The notes under the pieces are model-generated. The model did not search any database. It had not been told where the DNA came from and saw nothing but the letters and a program-made list of their open reading frames with translations. A stretch of 64,000 nucleotides of DNA from CAYXDO01 sp964463485 (GTDB taxonomy: Bacteria > Myxococcota > Kuafuiibacteriia > Kuafuiibacteriales > Kuafuiibacteriaceae): assembly GCA_964463485.1 (NCBI GenBank), contig CAYXDO010000027.1, positions 23,845 to 87,844 of the forward strand, in the 5' to 3' direction. The translations under genes and the position numbers were made by a program. Positions 18,401 through 25,448 of the stretch are shown piece by piece; positions within the stretch are counted from its first letter, which is position 1; each line of letters starts with the position of its first letter.

Positions 18401-18840
18401 AGGCGCAGGGACCCGTGCAGGCGGTGCTGAGCCTTCTTTACGATGCCGAGGAGTTCGGGGCCGAGCGGTTCCCGCGTTTCTCGCTTTTCGGTGAAGCGCA
18501 GGCCGTTCGCGCTCGGATGATAGGGGAACTCGGCCGTGCCCCGACGGAGTGGGAACTGGTCAGTTCCGTCGTTCGATGTGCGGCCAAGGGCGACGACGTG
18601 CCGACGTGGTCTCGACTGCGCAGGCAGTACGCAAACCTGGAGCAATCGGGCCACGAGGGGCCGCTTTCGCCTGATGCAAGACTTGCGGACCAGGTGCTGC
18701 GAATTGGCGCGAGACTGTGTTTCGATGGGTGTTTGGGCTGTCTGTATGGGCAGAGCGACATCATGGACGAGGAGCTGCACACGTCGGTGTCGAGTCGGCG
18801 ACTGCTTTCGAAGTTCGGTTGGTATCTCGACAGGCACTGA
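12445..18840 (+). CDS. dpdJ: Dna2/UPF1-like SF1 helicase fused to DpdJ-like SF2 helicase
   Basis: 2131 residues, two helicases in one chain. Residues ~45-480 are an SF1 helicase: GPPGTGKT (~66-73), LCLDEASQMK (~191), AGDDRQLAPI, QGRERDAIIL (~398) and RFNVAITRPRSK (~429). Residues ~500-850 form a linker region of unknown fold. Residues ~860-1420 are an SF2 helicase: TADTGSGKTEA (~879), a four-Cys zinc insert (CPEC...CSDSTC, ~988-1017), ADEIHLYGQIH (~1071), MSATLGDP (~1109) and SFVQRKGRGGRG (~1335). The C-terminus carries CFDGCLGCLYG (~2092), like the DUF1998/DrmA-type Cys motif. The SF2 half is the DpdJ-like part; the SF1 half looks like the missing helicase of the TM0106-like nuclease gene upstream, with which it overlaps by 4 bp (ATGA). 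Likely acts on unmodified DNA in restriction. Confidence 0.75.
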   Translation: MRSRTIRSFLADPESLPALSDVEVGAWTAGVQAILEQASACGLPELRDRQKVALTEVGQHRASLILGPPGTGKTAVLAWMAATSIAASRQANRPCRILVTAFTRSAIANLLEAIERNSTAIGQDSRIAFCGREPDEALGAGIEILDRRDLAEWVVQDYSVVGMTTWSILRAVKGGHLDEVEDFAAEAFDLLCLDEASQMKVSQGLSALAVLRDDAKIIVAGDDRQLAPIDSELPWAGDVRGIGGSLYGFLKSSNVPEFPLTETFRLNRILARPPAEFFYDEYESAVPDRRLQLADGWTNGLAGWLQRALDPDHPVCILLHEGPPASTRNPFEVAMVDELACAFAARLRAPDGQPYSPSRLWSEGFAVVSPHRAQNAAIRTRLRKTLGDDAIVETVDRIQGRERDAIILSYGVSDPEFAAAEGAFLFAPERFNVAITRPRSKLVVVVSRRLLEVLPADEGVLDAVQTLREFVFGSTPAETFEFAGGEYRIKVQIRLRRFDETVPLPEILPTVKQSEAEPPPVMTPDLEELEQVIRELAAANTRHGNAPDWDIVRRLARRPAFAEYRELFRLGRVLIQPGPKGAWLLSPIDDHLSPLVPSPESVDRNIEAVIGQVRKGTYPALYAGGRGSRGCRDFFVWCDAIGTDILWSQMERLQGSGLLIVAEDPWHRLTLDVSVHDEPTPLISGPQSIVTDEEFALLNAIEDLEIRRIDLGIVESWLHPSEVREGLPPSLAAHFRTLSAISGAVDHLASHGFLMNPEGLIRTRMAELAKELRYVKQRFRVGDEHERPFLVRALKVDAVTRDKPVRDQSASEFLQQLALRFEGRPDVPRVIHALLPTLREGIGLPAASEPRLSGFQVRAIEELIRMWLGDSSASGVVITADTGSGKTEAACLPLLFGAALDRLRGTSGARAVLVYPRIRLAVNQAARLARYARALGRELGVRVTLGLQSKDVPASWGSEKYRLETAKAGEKRLWRLLDSGRWAFPFFRCPECDSRLELQPTAPGEVADVLWCSDSTCGWAFDGWVGTKERIRYQPPALFLPVTESLHQWMMNPDYGVVFGDAGEPPKALLADEIHLYGQIHGAQVGWTLRRFLERVRLNGESRPLAIGMSATLGDPQAVWSELSGVDRERIVEIRPAPNERRENPRGREYFFFVQPEVESRGKDIAGASASIQSMMLLGHGMRRRTGSEGGYRALVFLDSLDKLKRLHTDFVDAEAEKRLAKLRTSQYGPDIQNPGVFRIECCGQPNSCGRFRDGECWYFAATDGRQMGASGIRRPGQPMLVAARPVSSQTSENVEEMIEDSDVVFATSSLEVGFDDPDVGLVYQHYAPSNLASFVQRKGRGGRGADDRPLTGVTLSIHSQRDAWYFQRPHRMLGAADFRVPINMDNHFVRKGQVIAAFLDAIARWFLLAGMSPTPRVPNEGIDAADSFIRALFGQDICEELEVGSLVEFWERVVDSATAGLEGPPNKWLGALPAVPRRLFDSINVPLLTVDLGDGYPKDEDVGLVLAECAPGRVSRRWALYDAHWFAPRAGKAPWCALDRRASQEFSLAPGVDASEFDKLIPSEVLAAAGGSIHSKILRPTLLRPLKAGAFQRSSWTSEWAWADTEVVQRAPEGDEPGIHHKSHGNLLGFVAAVEEPGKGAPFDRPSPALEGLSGGRIKVFLSQSKASSGLRVTQAYWGSDVELILDNLKRDRVYQRQIFTDEVGSGPVRLWGYGMQPEGFRITIEAAKLDGFVAASLAGLDAQELHWHRTKFLRYRVMTGGSRLGLTRFEASQFADLLSTAVCLPSERGSIDRAIRGQNHNLLIAPLRTAWTEFLGSHPQLPERRIDRLMKKVNRSLVKLIGEVLRVVDEPSSLAEFLRSSLLSGLLTRLRQLFVIHGRTDDRRVISHARPPVQFGLNSDLVITIAERGSGGDGTTRAFLEVADQVFSEWRAEHLVRCANAEVDEALDRAFSRTTEHERWRSMDPRSPMWVSRLADELGLAAVEAQGPVQAVLSLLYDAEEFGAERFPRFSLFGEAQAVRARMIGELGRAPTEWELVSSVVRCAAKGDDVPTWSRLRRQYANLEQSGHEGPLSPDARLADQVLRIGARLCFDGCLGCLYGQSDIMDEELHTSVSSRRLLSKFGWYLDRH

Positions 18841-18895
18841 GCCTCCGAGGAATCGGCCGCAGTATCTCGATGGGCACTGAGCCTTCGAGGAATCG
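18822..18895 (+). repeat. 34-bp tandem duplication (period 40) over the dpdJ stop codon
   Basis: 18822-18855 and 18862-18895 differ at 3 of 34 positions. The first copy contains the last codons and stop of the double-helicase gene; the second is in another frame and non-coding. It fills most of the 114-bp gap before the SNF2 gene. Confidence 0.9.
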
Positions 18896-18954
18896 ACACA
18901 TCGATGACGATATCCATGGGCGCGCGGATTCGTTTGGGTTATTAGGGGCGCCTC

Positions 18955-21900
18955 GTGGGCCTGACCGGAGGCTGGATTAGAGAGCGTCGGCTTCGGCTTG
19001 GCCTTTCCCAGATCGAGCTGGCTCGACGAGTCGGTACTCGCAACTCCCGTCTGTCCAAATGGGAAAACGGGTGGGAACCGGTTCCAGAATCGTTCGTGGC
19101 CGGCTTCCTGAGGGAGTTGGGCGGCGAGCGATCGCAGCCGGCGCCGCTCAGTTCACCTCCGAACATCGAAGCGGCGCGAAAGTCCTGGCCAGCACCTGCA
19201 TCGGCCCCGCCCAAAGCAGCGACTATGAGCGCGATTCCGAAGTGTGAACCCGAATCGCCCGTGAACGACATCGAGTCGTCGCCAGCCCTCGTGGCTATTC
19301 AGCAGACGCCGATCCTGCCGAAACGATTCTTCGCGCGAGTCGCGATTCGGGACGCAGTGTCGCGCTGGTATGATGAGTCCGGCGGCTTCCCGACGTATGT
19401 TGGCGCACGCGTGACACCCCTTGCTCATCAGATCTTCGCCGCGACCCGCGTACTCAGATCTTCGAGGATGCGGTTTCTGCTCGGCGATGAGGCTGGCCTT
19501 GGAAAGACCGTCGAGGCGGGGCTGGTTCTTCAGGCGCTCTGGTCTACTGCGCCGAGTCTCAATGCGTTGGTCGTCACTCCCGGGGCACTCGTGCATCAGT
19601 GGCGACGTGAGCTGTCTTCGAAGTTCGGCGGCCGTGAGTTCAGCGTCATCGATGCTGGTGCCCTGTCAGCTTCGACTCGCTCCCTTGGGCGCGGCGCCGG
19701 GCAGGTCGCATCCATGTCCGCGCTCGCCGTCTCGCCGACCTTGCTCGTCGAAGTGGCGAAGGTTCGATGGGGTGCGCTCATTATAGATGAAGCACATCGG
19801 ATCGGCCGCCAGTCCAAGTTATTCCGAACCCTGGAGGAAATCTCAGCTCACGCGCAGTGTGTGCTTGCGCTGACCGCTCTACCTACGCGGGGTGATCTCG
19901 AGGGGGTCGCAGGGCTTCTGCGGCTGATCGAACCGAGCGATGAACTGCCTCGTGACTCGGATCGGTTTCGAGCCGAATTCGAGCGTCGTGAGGCGACGTG
20001 GGCGGCGCTCGATCGATTCTCTCGACTGCTCGAGGATGCCGATGCGAGTCCCGAGGATCTCGACGACCCGGAGATCGTGGAGGCGGTTTTTGCGGGATTC
20101 GATGAACACCTCCAGCGAGATCCGTTGATCGCGCCGCACCTGGATGCAGCGAGGCGGGCCACCGGTTCGGCAAGCCTAGACCGGTTCCGCAAAGCGTACG
20201 CCATTGCTCGCGATCGTAGATCGCTGAATCACCGAATCGTGAGGACGAGTCGCCGGATCGCCGGTCGTTTTGGTGCGCTCGCGGCGTCACGCGTGCTTCT
20301 CGCCGAGATCAGGTTCGAACCCAGCGCAGGCGAGGCAGATGCTCACGCCCGAATCCTGCAGAGTCCGCAGGCCCAAACTGAGGATCAGATGGCTTGGGTC
20401 GAGATTGTGCATCGGGTCGCGTGCCGAAGTCCGGACGAACTCTTGCGAGTCTTGCGGGTGCGAACGGCGTCCCTCGAGCATGGACTGGAACCCACGATCG
20501 CGACCGCCGCTGTTCTTGGTTCGGATCCGGGGCCGGGAGACGAGGAGTGGCTGTTCTCGGCCGCCGCTCGTTCTTGCCCCGAACTCGAAGCGACGGGCAC
20601 GGGAACGAAAGAGGTGGAATGGCTTTCCGCTCTCCAAGCCGCGGCGCTCGCGTGGCAGCATTCCGACCGTGGCGGCCTCGCCCGCAATAGAGCTGCGCTT
20701 GCTTGGATGGCAGGCGCGACCCGGGATGACTCCACTCGAACCTTCTTGGTCTTCGGGCAAAGTCGAAACTGCGTGGAGCTGTTCGCACGGGACGCCGAAA
20801 ACGCGGGCTTCACGGTGCGAGCGATTCATCACGACTTGAACGAGGAACTCATTGACCGTGCCGCGAACGATTTTGTGTCTCGGCGAGCGAACGTTCTCGT
20901 GACCGACGATTCGGCGGCCGAAGGCCGCAATTTTCAGAGCGTATGGGGGGCCGTTCATCTCGACGTGCCTTCATCGCCTTTCAGGATCGAGCAACGAATC
21001 GGTCGACTCGATCGGATAGGCCGGCCCGCCGGGGAGCCCGTGCGGACGATTTGCGTATTCTCCGCGGAGGGTCGCGAAGCGAAGCTGCATGACATTCAGA
21101 AGTCTCTGTTCGGCGTGCACGAATCGTCGATCGCTGAACTGGAGTTCCACTTGCCGGAACTCGAGCGGGCGATTCGCGCTGCGACGTTTGGACCCGCCGA
21201 GTTGTTTGGTCCCGCTCGTGATCGGCTCGAAGCGAGGTTATCGGTCTTGCGAGCTGATGCCGATCGCAGTCACCAACTGGCCATCGATACGACCGAGGCG
21301 GAGCTCCGCAGCTATGGCGAGAGAGTAACGCGGCTTCGAGAGGTTCCCTCCGCAGAGGACGCATCGGCGCTCGCCGGTTGGTTCGAAGCTATGGGAGCCA
21401 CAGTCCGACCCGAGGGTTCCGGAGTGAAGGTCTTTTTCAGCAACCGGACGCCCGCCGTCGAGTTGCGCGGCGTAGAACGTCGCAAGATGTGTCAGGTCGG
21501 CACGTTTCGCCGCTCGGGTGCGTTGGCGAACGAAACTCTGCCCTTTCTCGCGGTAGGTCATCAGCTGGTAGACTCTGCGATAGGCGCGCTCGACCAATGC
21601 GAAGAAGGCCGGGCGGCCATGATTCGGCGGAGGATTCCCAACAAACGTGGCAGCCTGTTCGCCGTCGCTCTGTTCGTCGGGTCGGTCCCTGAACTCGATG
21701 ATTCGGTGCCTCTGGGCTTGGCCACGCGTGCACGAACGACCATCGGACGACCGACCTCGACGGTTTGTCTCGAACTCGACCGGGAGGCGTGCGTATGGCG
21801 CAGAGTACTCGATCGCGCGGTAGTCGAATTGCTGATCCGTCCGTACGACGAGAAACAATCGTACGATCTCAACCAGAGCGGATCCAAGACGACAAGTGAA

Positions 21901-22134
21901 GGTGAGTGGCAGTCTCTACTGGTCGCTCTTGGGACGACGGATCTCGTCCATCCGCAGGCACATGCGTTCGAACGATTCGTTGAGCAGGAGCTCCGATTGG
22001 CCGAGCTGGATACGTCGGATCCCACGAGTCAGAATGAGAGGAGGCGAGTGCTGGTAAAGATGCTCGGCGCCCCTCGCCAGCTCCAAATGGAATTGGACGC
22101 CCTGGCGCTGATCGAGGGGGCCTGGAATGGCTGA
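18955..22134 (+). CDS. dpdE: DpdE-like SNF2 helicase with N-terminal XRE-type HTH
   Basis: 1059 residues from a GTG with an AGGGG ribosome site. Residues ~6-55 are an XRE/HTH_3 domain (IRERRLRLGLSQIELARRVG, then SRLSKWENG), followed by a Pro/Ala linker. SNF2 motifs: LGDEAGLGKTVEA (~177-189), ALIIDEAHRIG (~274), TALPTRGD in place of the usual motif III (~305), DDSAAEGRNFQS (~651) and FRIEQRIGRLDRIGRP (~676-691). The long C-terminal region is unassigned. DpdE proteins of dpd clusters are SNF2 ATPases required for restriction but not modification; order next to RecQ-like dpdF supports the call. The HTH could make it bind its own promoter or a DNA sequence. Overlaps the next gene by 8 bp. Confidence 0.78.
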   Translation: MGLTGGWIRERRLRLGLSQIELARRVGTRNSRLSKWENGWEPVPESFVAGFLRELGGERSQPAPLSSPPNIEAARKSWPAPASAPPKAATMSAIPKCEPESPVNDIESSPALVAIQQTPILPKRFFARVAIRDAVSRWYDESGGFPTYVGARVTPLAHQIFAATRVLRSSRMRFLLGDEAGLGKTVEAGLVLQALWSTAPSLNALVVTPGALVHQWRRELSSKFGGREFSVIDAGALSASTRSLGRGAGQVASMSALAVSPTLLVEVAKVRWGALIIDEAHRIGRQSKLFRTLEEISAHAQCVLALTALPTRGDLEGVAGLLRLIEPSDELPRDSDRFRAEFERREATWAALDRFSRLLEDADASPEDLDDPEIVEAVFAGFDEHLQRDPLIAPHLDAARRATGSASLDRFRKAYAIARDRRSLNHRIVRTSRRIAGRFGALAASRVLLAEIRFEPSAGEADAHARILQSPQAQTEDQMAWVEIVHRVACRSPDELLRVLRVRTASLEHGLEPTIATAAVLGSDPGPGDEEWLFSAAARSCPELEATGTGTKEVEWLSALQAAALAWQHSDRGGLARNRAALAWMAGATRDDSTRTFLVFGQSRNCVELFARDAENAGFTVRAIHHDLNEELIDRAANDFVSRRANVLVTDDSAAEGRNFQSVWGAVHLDVPSSPFRIEQRIGRLDRIGRPAGEPVRTICVFSAEGREAKLHDIQKSLFGVHESSIAELEFHLPELERAIRAATFGPAELFGPARDRLEARLSVLRADADRSHQLAIDTTEAELRSYGERVTRLREVPSAEDASALAGWFEAMGATVRPEGSGVKVFFSNRTPAVELRGVERRKMCQVGTFRRSGALANETLPFLAVGHQLVDSAIGALDQCEEGRAAMIRRRIPNKRGSLFAVALFVGSVPELDDSVPLGLATRARTTIGRPTSTVCLELDREACVWRRVLDRAVVELLIRPYDEKQSYDLNQSGSKTTSEGEWQSLLVALGTTDLVHPQAHAFERFVEQELRLAELDTSDPTSQNERRRVLVKMLGAPRQLQMELDALALIEGAWNG

Positions 22135-24535
22135 ATGGACCGACGGGGTCTTGCGTAGACTCGCGGAAGCGCACGCATTAGCCGACCGCGCAGTGCTTCT
22201 CCGAGAGCTTTCGCGAAGGCTCTCCGATTGGGTGGACGTACCCTCAGGGCTTCGTCTCGGTGACGCCGATTTGAGACGCTTTGCCCTCGACGCGAATTCC
22301 GCCCGCACAAAAGTGCGTGCGAGCGTCGAGTTGCCTGCAACTCTGCCTGAGTCGCTGCGAGTTCAGCTCGGACAAGTACTTCCCAACGATCCAAATCTGC
22401 GTCGACCCGCGAGCGAGGCTGCAGGCGATGGCGTACTCGTCCGGCTCGGCGGCCACGCCGATTACACGACTGTAACTCAGAAGGCGGCTTTGCGCGCGTG
22501 TCTGCGCATGCCTTCGGGCGCGACGCTCTTGATTCGCATGGCGACGGGTAGCGGCAAGAGTCTCATTTTTCAAACCGCGACCCGATGGTGGCGTGAGGTT
22601 TCGCGAGACTCACTGAAGCCGGTTTCGATCGTTCTCGTGCCCACGATTTCGCTGGCCCTCGACCACGAGCGCTCCTCGCAGGCTATTTCTGGGCTGGAAA
22701 CAGTACGCGCACTGACGGGTGATCATTCGAGTGAAGAACGGAACCGGGTCCTGCTCGATTTCCGCCAGGGCAACGTTCCGCTCCTGTTTGTTTCACCCGA
22801 GATGGCTCTTGGCAGCCTCCGGGAGTCACTTCGAGAACTCTCACTACCCGACCAACATCCAGCGCGACCCAACGCCGTGCGAGGAAAACTCGCGGCGGTT
22901 TTCATCGACGAGGCGCATATCGTGGCGACCTGGGGTCGCAGTTTTCGACCGGATTTGCAGCGCATTCCAGGACTGCTTCGCAGCCTTCGTGCGATCGACC
23001 CCGAGATTCGAACCGTGCTTCTTTCCGCAACGGTCGATGCCGAGACCCGCGAACTCCTCCGAACGGGCTACGTCGACCGAGACGGCCGTTGGCTCGAGGT
23101 CGCCGAGTGCATGCCTCGGTACGAGTTCGATTTCGTGGAGCATCGGTTTACGGATTCCATCTCGAGGGACGACGAGGTCCTTGTCTTGGCGGACGTGCTT
23201 CCTCGGCCGGCGTTGTTGTACACCACCGAAGTTGAACACGCCGAACGACTCCATCAGGGGTTGCGCCGCCGCGGGTTCGAACGTGTGCGATTGTTCACGG
23301 GAGACACCGAACCCAGTGAACGCAGACGTATCGTGGACGACTGGCGGGACGGCCGCGTCGACCTGGTGATTGCGACGAGCGCCTTCGGCATGGGTATCGA
23401 CCAAGGCGACGTCCGGGTCGTCGTTCACGCGTGTCTGCCGGAGAGTGCATCCCGGTATTATCAGGAAATCGGACGGGCGGGTCGAGACGGACGGCAAGCC
23501 TTCGCGGTACTCTGTGCGGCGCCGGACGACTTCAAACTCGCTTCGAGGATGGCGGTCGGGAGCACGCTGACACTCGATGTCGCCGTCGAACGATGGCTGG
23601 CGTTGCTCGAAGGGGCACGAAGGACGGAAGACGACGACCCCTGGTCCGGGATGCCGCAGTATCGACTCGATCTCAGGGCGCGAGGCAGACACATTGCGAA
23701 CCCGAGGGTTGGGGAGCGTAACCGCGTCTGGAATAAGTCGCTTCTCGTTCAGCTTCAGCGTTACGGTGCCCTCGAAATCGCGTCGTCCGACGACGACTCC
23801 GATGGGTGGGTGGCGGTGCCTCGGGCCGGAAATGACGGACTCTGGGATGCCACGACGTGCAAGTCGTTTCTCACCCAAATCTTCGGTGCTCGCGCTGCCG
23901 AGGAGGAACGTGCGCGTGAGGGGATTCAGGCTTTCAAGTCGGCCTGGCGCGTTCGGAACGATTGTCGACTCCGCATGATTTATCACATCGTGGAGGCCGG
24001 GGCCCCCGAACTCTCCGCTTGTGGTCGTTGTGCTGGCTGCAGGAGGCAGCAAGTCGCGCCGCCCCATCACGTCGCGACGGGCGGCGGGGGCGAGTCGCTC
24101 TGGCCCGATTCCCTCAGTCCGCCTTCCGCCACTCGACTGCTGGAGTTGACCGAAACCGAACTGGCCCGTCCCGTGCGATGGCTCGACTGGTTGCGCGGCC
24201 GGGGAGTTGAGCAAATCGTGGTAGAGCGACGTCTCGCGTCGGAGATTGCTGCGCTTTGGTCCAAAGTCGAACGGGACGCGGGGTGGGTGATTTCGTGGGA
24301 CCTGGTCGAGACCCGGTCATTTCGGCCCATGAATGTGCCTACCGCCCTCGTCCTTTCAGAGAAGAGCGGTACGGAGTTGGAACGTCTGTGGCGGTGGGGC
24401 AAGCGCTGGAACGACCGGACACATCAAGTCGCGTGGTGGGTTGCTCTGCGAGGAACTCAAATCGGAACGCGAAGTTTACAGGACGAGGGCGCGGCAGGCA
24501 TTCAGCCGCCAGCGCATTTACCGAGCGAGGAGTAG
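22127..24535 (+). CDS. dpdF: DpdF-like RecQ-family helicase
   Basis: 802 residues. After ~110 residues of unassigned N-terminus come RecQ motifs: LLIRMATGSGKSLIFQ (~134-149), VFIDEAHIVATWGRSFRPDL (~258), VLLSATVD (~298), AFGMGIDQGDVRVVVHACLP (~418) and YYQEIGRAGRDGR (~443). A zinc site like that of RecQ is partly present (CGRCAGC, ~631). The remaining ~165 residues are specific. ATG at 22127 lies inside the end of dpdE, implying coupling; a double TAG ends the gene. In described dpd clusters DpdF is a RecQ-like protein of the restriction set, presumably unwinding DNA for cleavage. Confidence 0.82.
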   Translation: MAEWTDGVLRRLAEAHALADRAVLLRELSRRLSDWVDVPSGLRLGDADLRRFALDANSARTKVRASVELPATLPESLRVQLGQVLPNDPNLRRPASEAAGDGVLVRLGGHADYTTVTQKAALRACLRMPSGATLLIRMATGSGKSLIFQTATRWWREVSRDSLKPVSIVLVPTISLALDHERSSQAISGLETVRALTGDHSSEERNRVLLDFRQGNVPLLFVSPEMALGSLRESLRELSLPDQHPARPNAVRGKLAAVFIDEAHIVATWGRSFRPDLQRIPGLLRSLRAIDPEIRTVLLSATVDAETRELLRTGYVDRDGRWLEVAECMPRYEFDFVEHRFTDSISRDDEVLVLADVLPRPALLYTTEVEHAERLHQGLRRRGFERVRLFTGDTEPSERRRIVDDWRDGRVDLVIATSAFGMGIDQGDVRVVVHACLPESASRYYQEIGRAGRDGRQAFAVLCAAPDDFKLASRMAVGSTLTLDVAVERWLALLEGARRTEDDDPWSGMPQYRLDLRARGRHIANPRVGERNRVWNKSLLVQLQRYGALEIASSDDDSDGWVAVPRAGNDGLWDATTCKSFLTQIFGARAAEEERAREGIQAFKSAWRVRNDCRLRMIYHIVEAGAPELSACGRCAGCRRQQVAPPHHVATGGGGESLWPDSLSPPSATRLLELTETELARPVRWLDWLRGRGVEQIVVERRLASEIAALWSKVERDAGWVISWDLVETRSFRPMNVPTALVLSEKSGTELERLWRWGKRWNDRTHQVAWWVALRGTQIGTRSLQDEGAAGIQPPAHLPSEE

Positions 24536-24539
24536 TAGC

Positions 24540-25448
24540 ATGGCGGTTGTATTGTCGGATCCGCAGGTACGGCCTGACATCGTATGGGCGTTGTTGCGTT
24601 TGATCGAGGAACGAGGGCCCGGGGCGACCGATCAGGAAATCGTAGGTTGGATGGCACCGGCAACCCTCAAGGCTTCCGCGCATGGCGAAGAGCGAGGCGG
24701 AGACGATTCGCTGGCAAAACGCGTCAAAGACGCACGAAGCGTGGCGTCGAAGCTCGGCCTGATGCAAGCCGACGGGTGGCAACTCGTAAGCAGCGCGCCC
24801 GCGACCAGGGGCGAATTTGCTGATTTGATTCATTCGAAATGCCTCGAACTCAAACTCTGGGAGCTTTTTGATCCATTCGCCTCGTTCGTCGTCGAGATCG
24901 AGCGCGAAGGAGTCGCGTGGTGCGGCAGTCGAGAGCAGACAGTGGCTCGCCTGCGGGATCGTTTGCAAAGAGCAGATCCCGAGGACGTATCTGGCTACAT
25001 CAACGAAACGCAGTGGGTTGCGTGGATCGACTGGGTCACGTCGCTGGGCTTGGGCTATGGTGGTCCGAAGTTTGCTCAGTTTTTCCCACAGCCGACCCAA
25101 CGGCTGAGCAGGATGATTTCCAGGTTAGCGAGGCTCGAGGAGACCGGTGAAGTCACCGCTGACTATTTTCTCGACGCCGTCGGCCGCGAACTTCCCTATC
25201 TCGACCGCGGCGACCGTTACAAGGCGGCGTGGTATCGCGCGGGAGGGAAGGCCGGTCGCGAGGTGTCGATAACGCTCTCCAACGCCTTGCGCGAGCTTCA
25301 CAAGGCCAATGTTATCGAGCTTCGTCATACGGGTGGCGATGCAAACGCCAGACGCCTGGCGGATCCGCTCGGTGGTTCCAGCGGATCGACTTTCGGTATG
25401 AGTGGGTTTTCTTCCGTGGCGCTACCCAGAAGCAAGGGAGCCTTATGA
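24540..25448 (+). CDS. dpdG: DpdG-like protein
   Basis: 302 residues from the ATG at 24540, preceded by GCGAGGAG at a good distance; the frame is open further upstream but overlaps dpdF and has no better start. I see no catalytic motif. It is largely helical, opening with SDPQVRPDIVWALLRLIEER and ending with a winged-helix-like segment (REVSITLSNALRELHKANVI) that could bind DNA. Naming rests on position (between the RecQ-like and large ATPase genes) and length, which fit dpdG of described clusters. Overlaps the next gene by ATGA. Confidence 0.6.
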   Translation: MAVVLSDPQVRPDIVWALLRLIEERGPGATDQEIVGWMAPATLKASAHGEERGGDDSLAKRVKDARSVASKLGLMQADGWQLVSSAPATRGEFADLIHSKCLELKLWELFDPFASFVVEIEREGVAWCGSREQTVARLRDRLQRADPEDVSGYINETQWVAWIDWVTSLGLGYGGPKFAQFFPQPTQRLSRMISRLARLEETGEVTADYFLDAVGRELPYLDRGDRYKAAWYRAGGKAGREVSITLSNALRELHKANVIELRHTGGDANARRLADPLGGSSGSTFGMSGFSSVALPRSKGAL

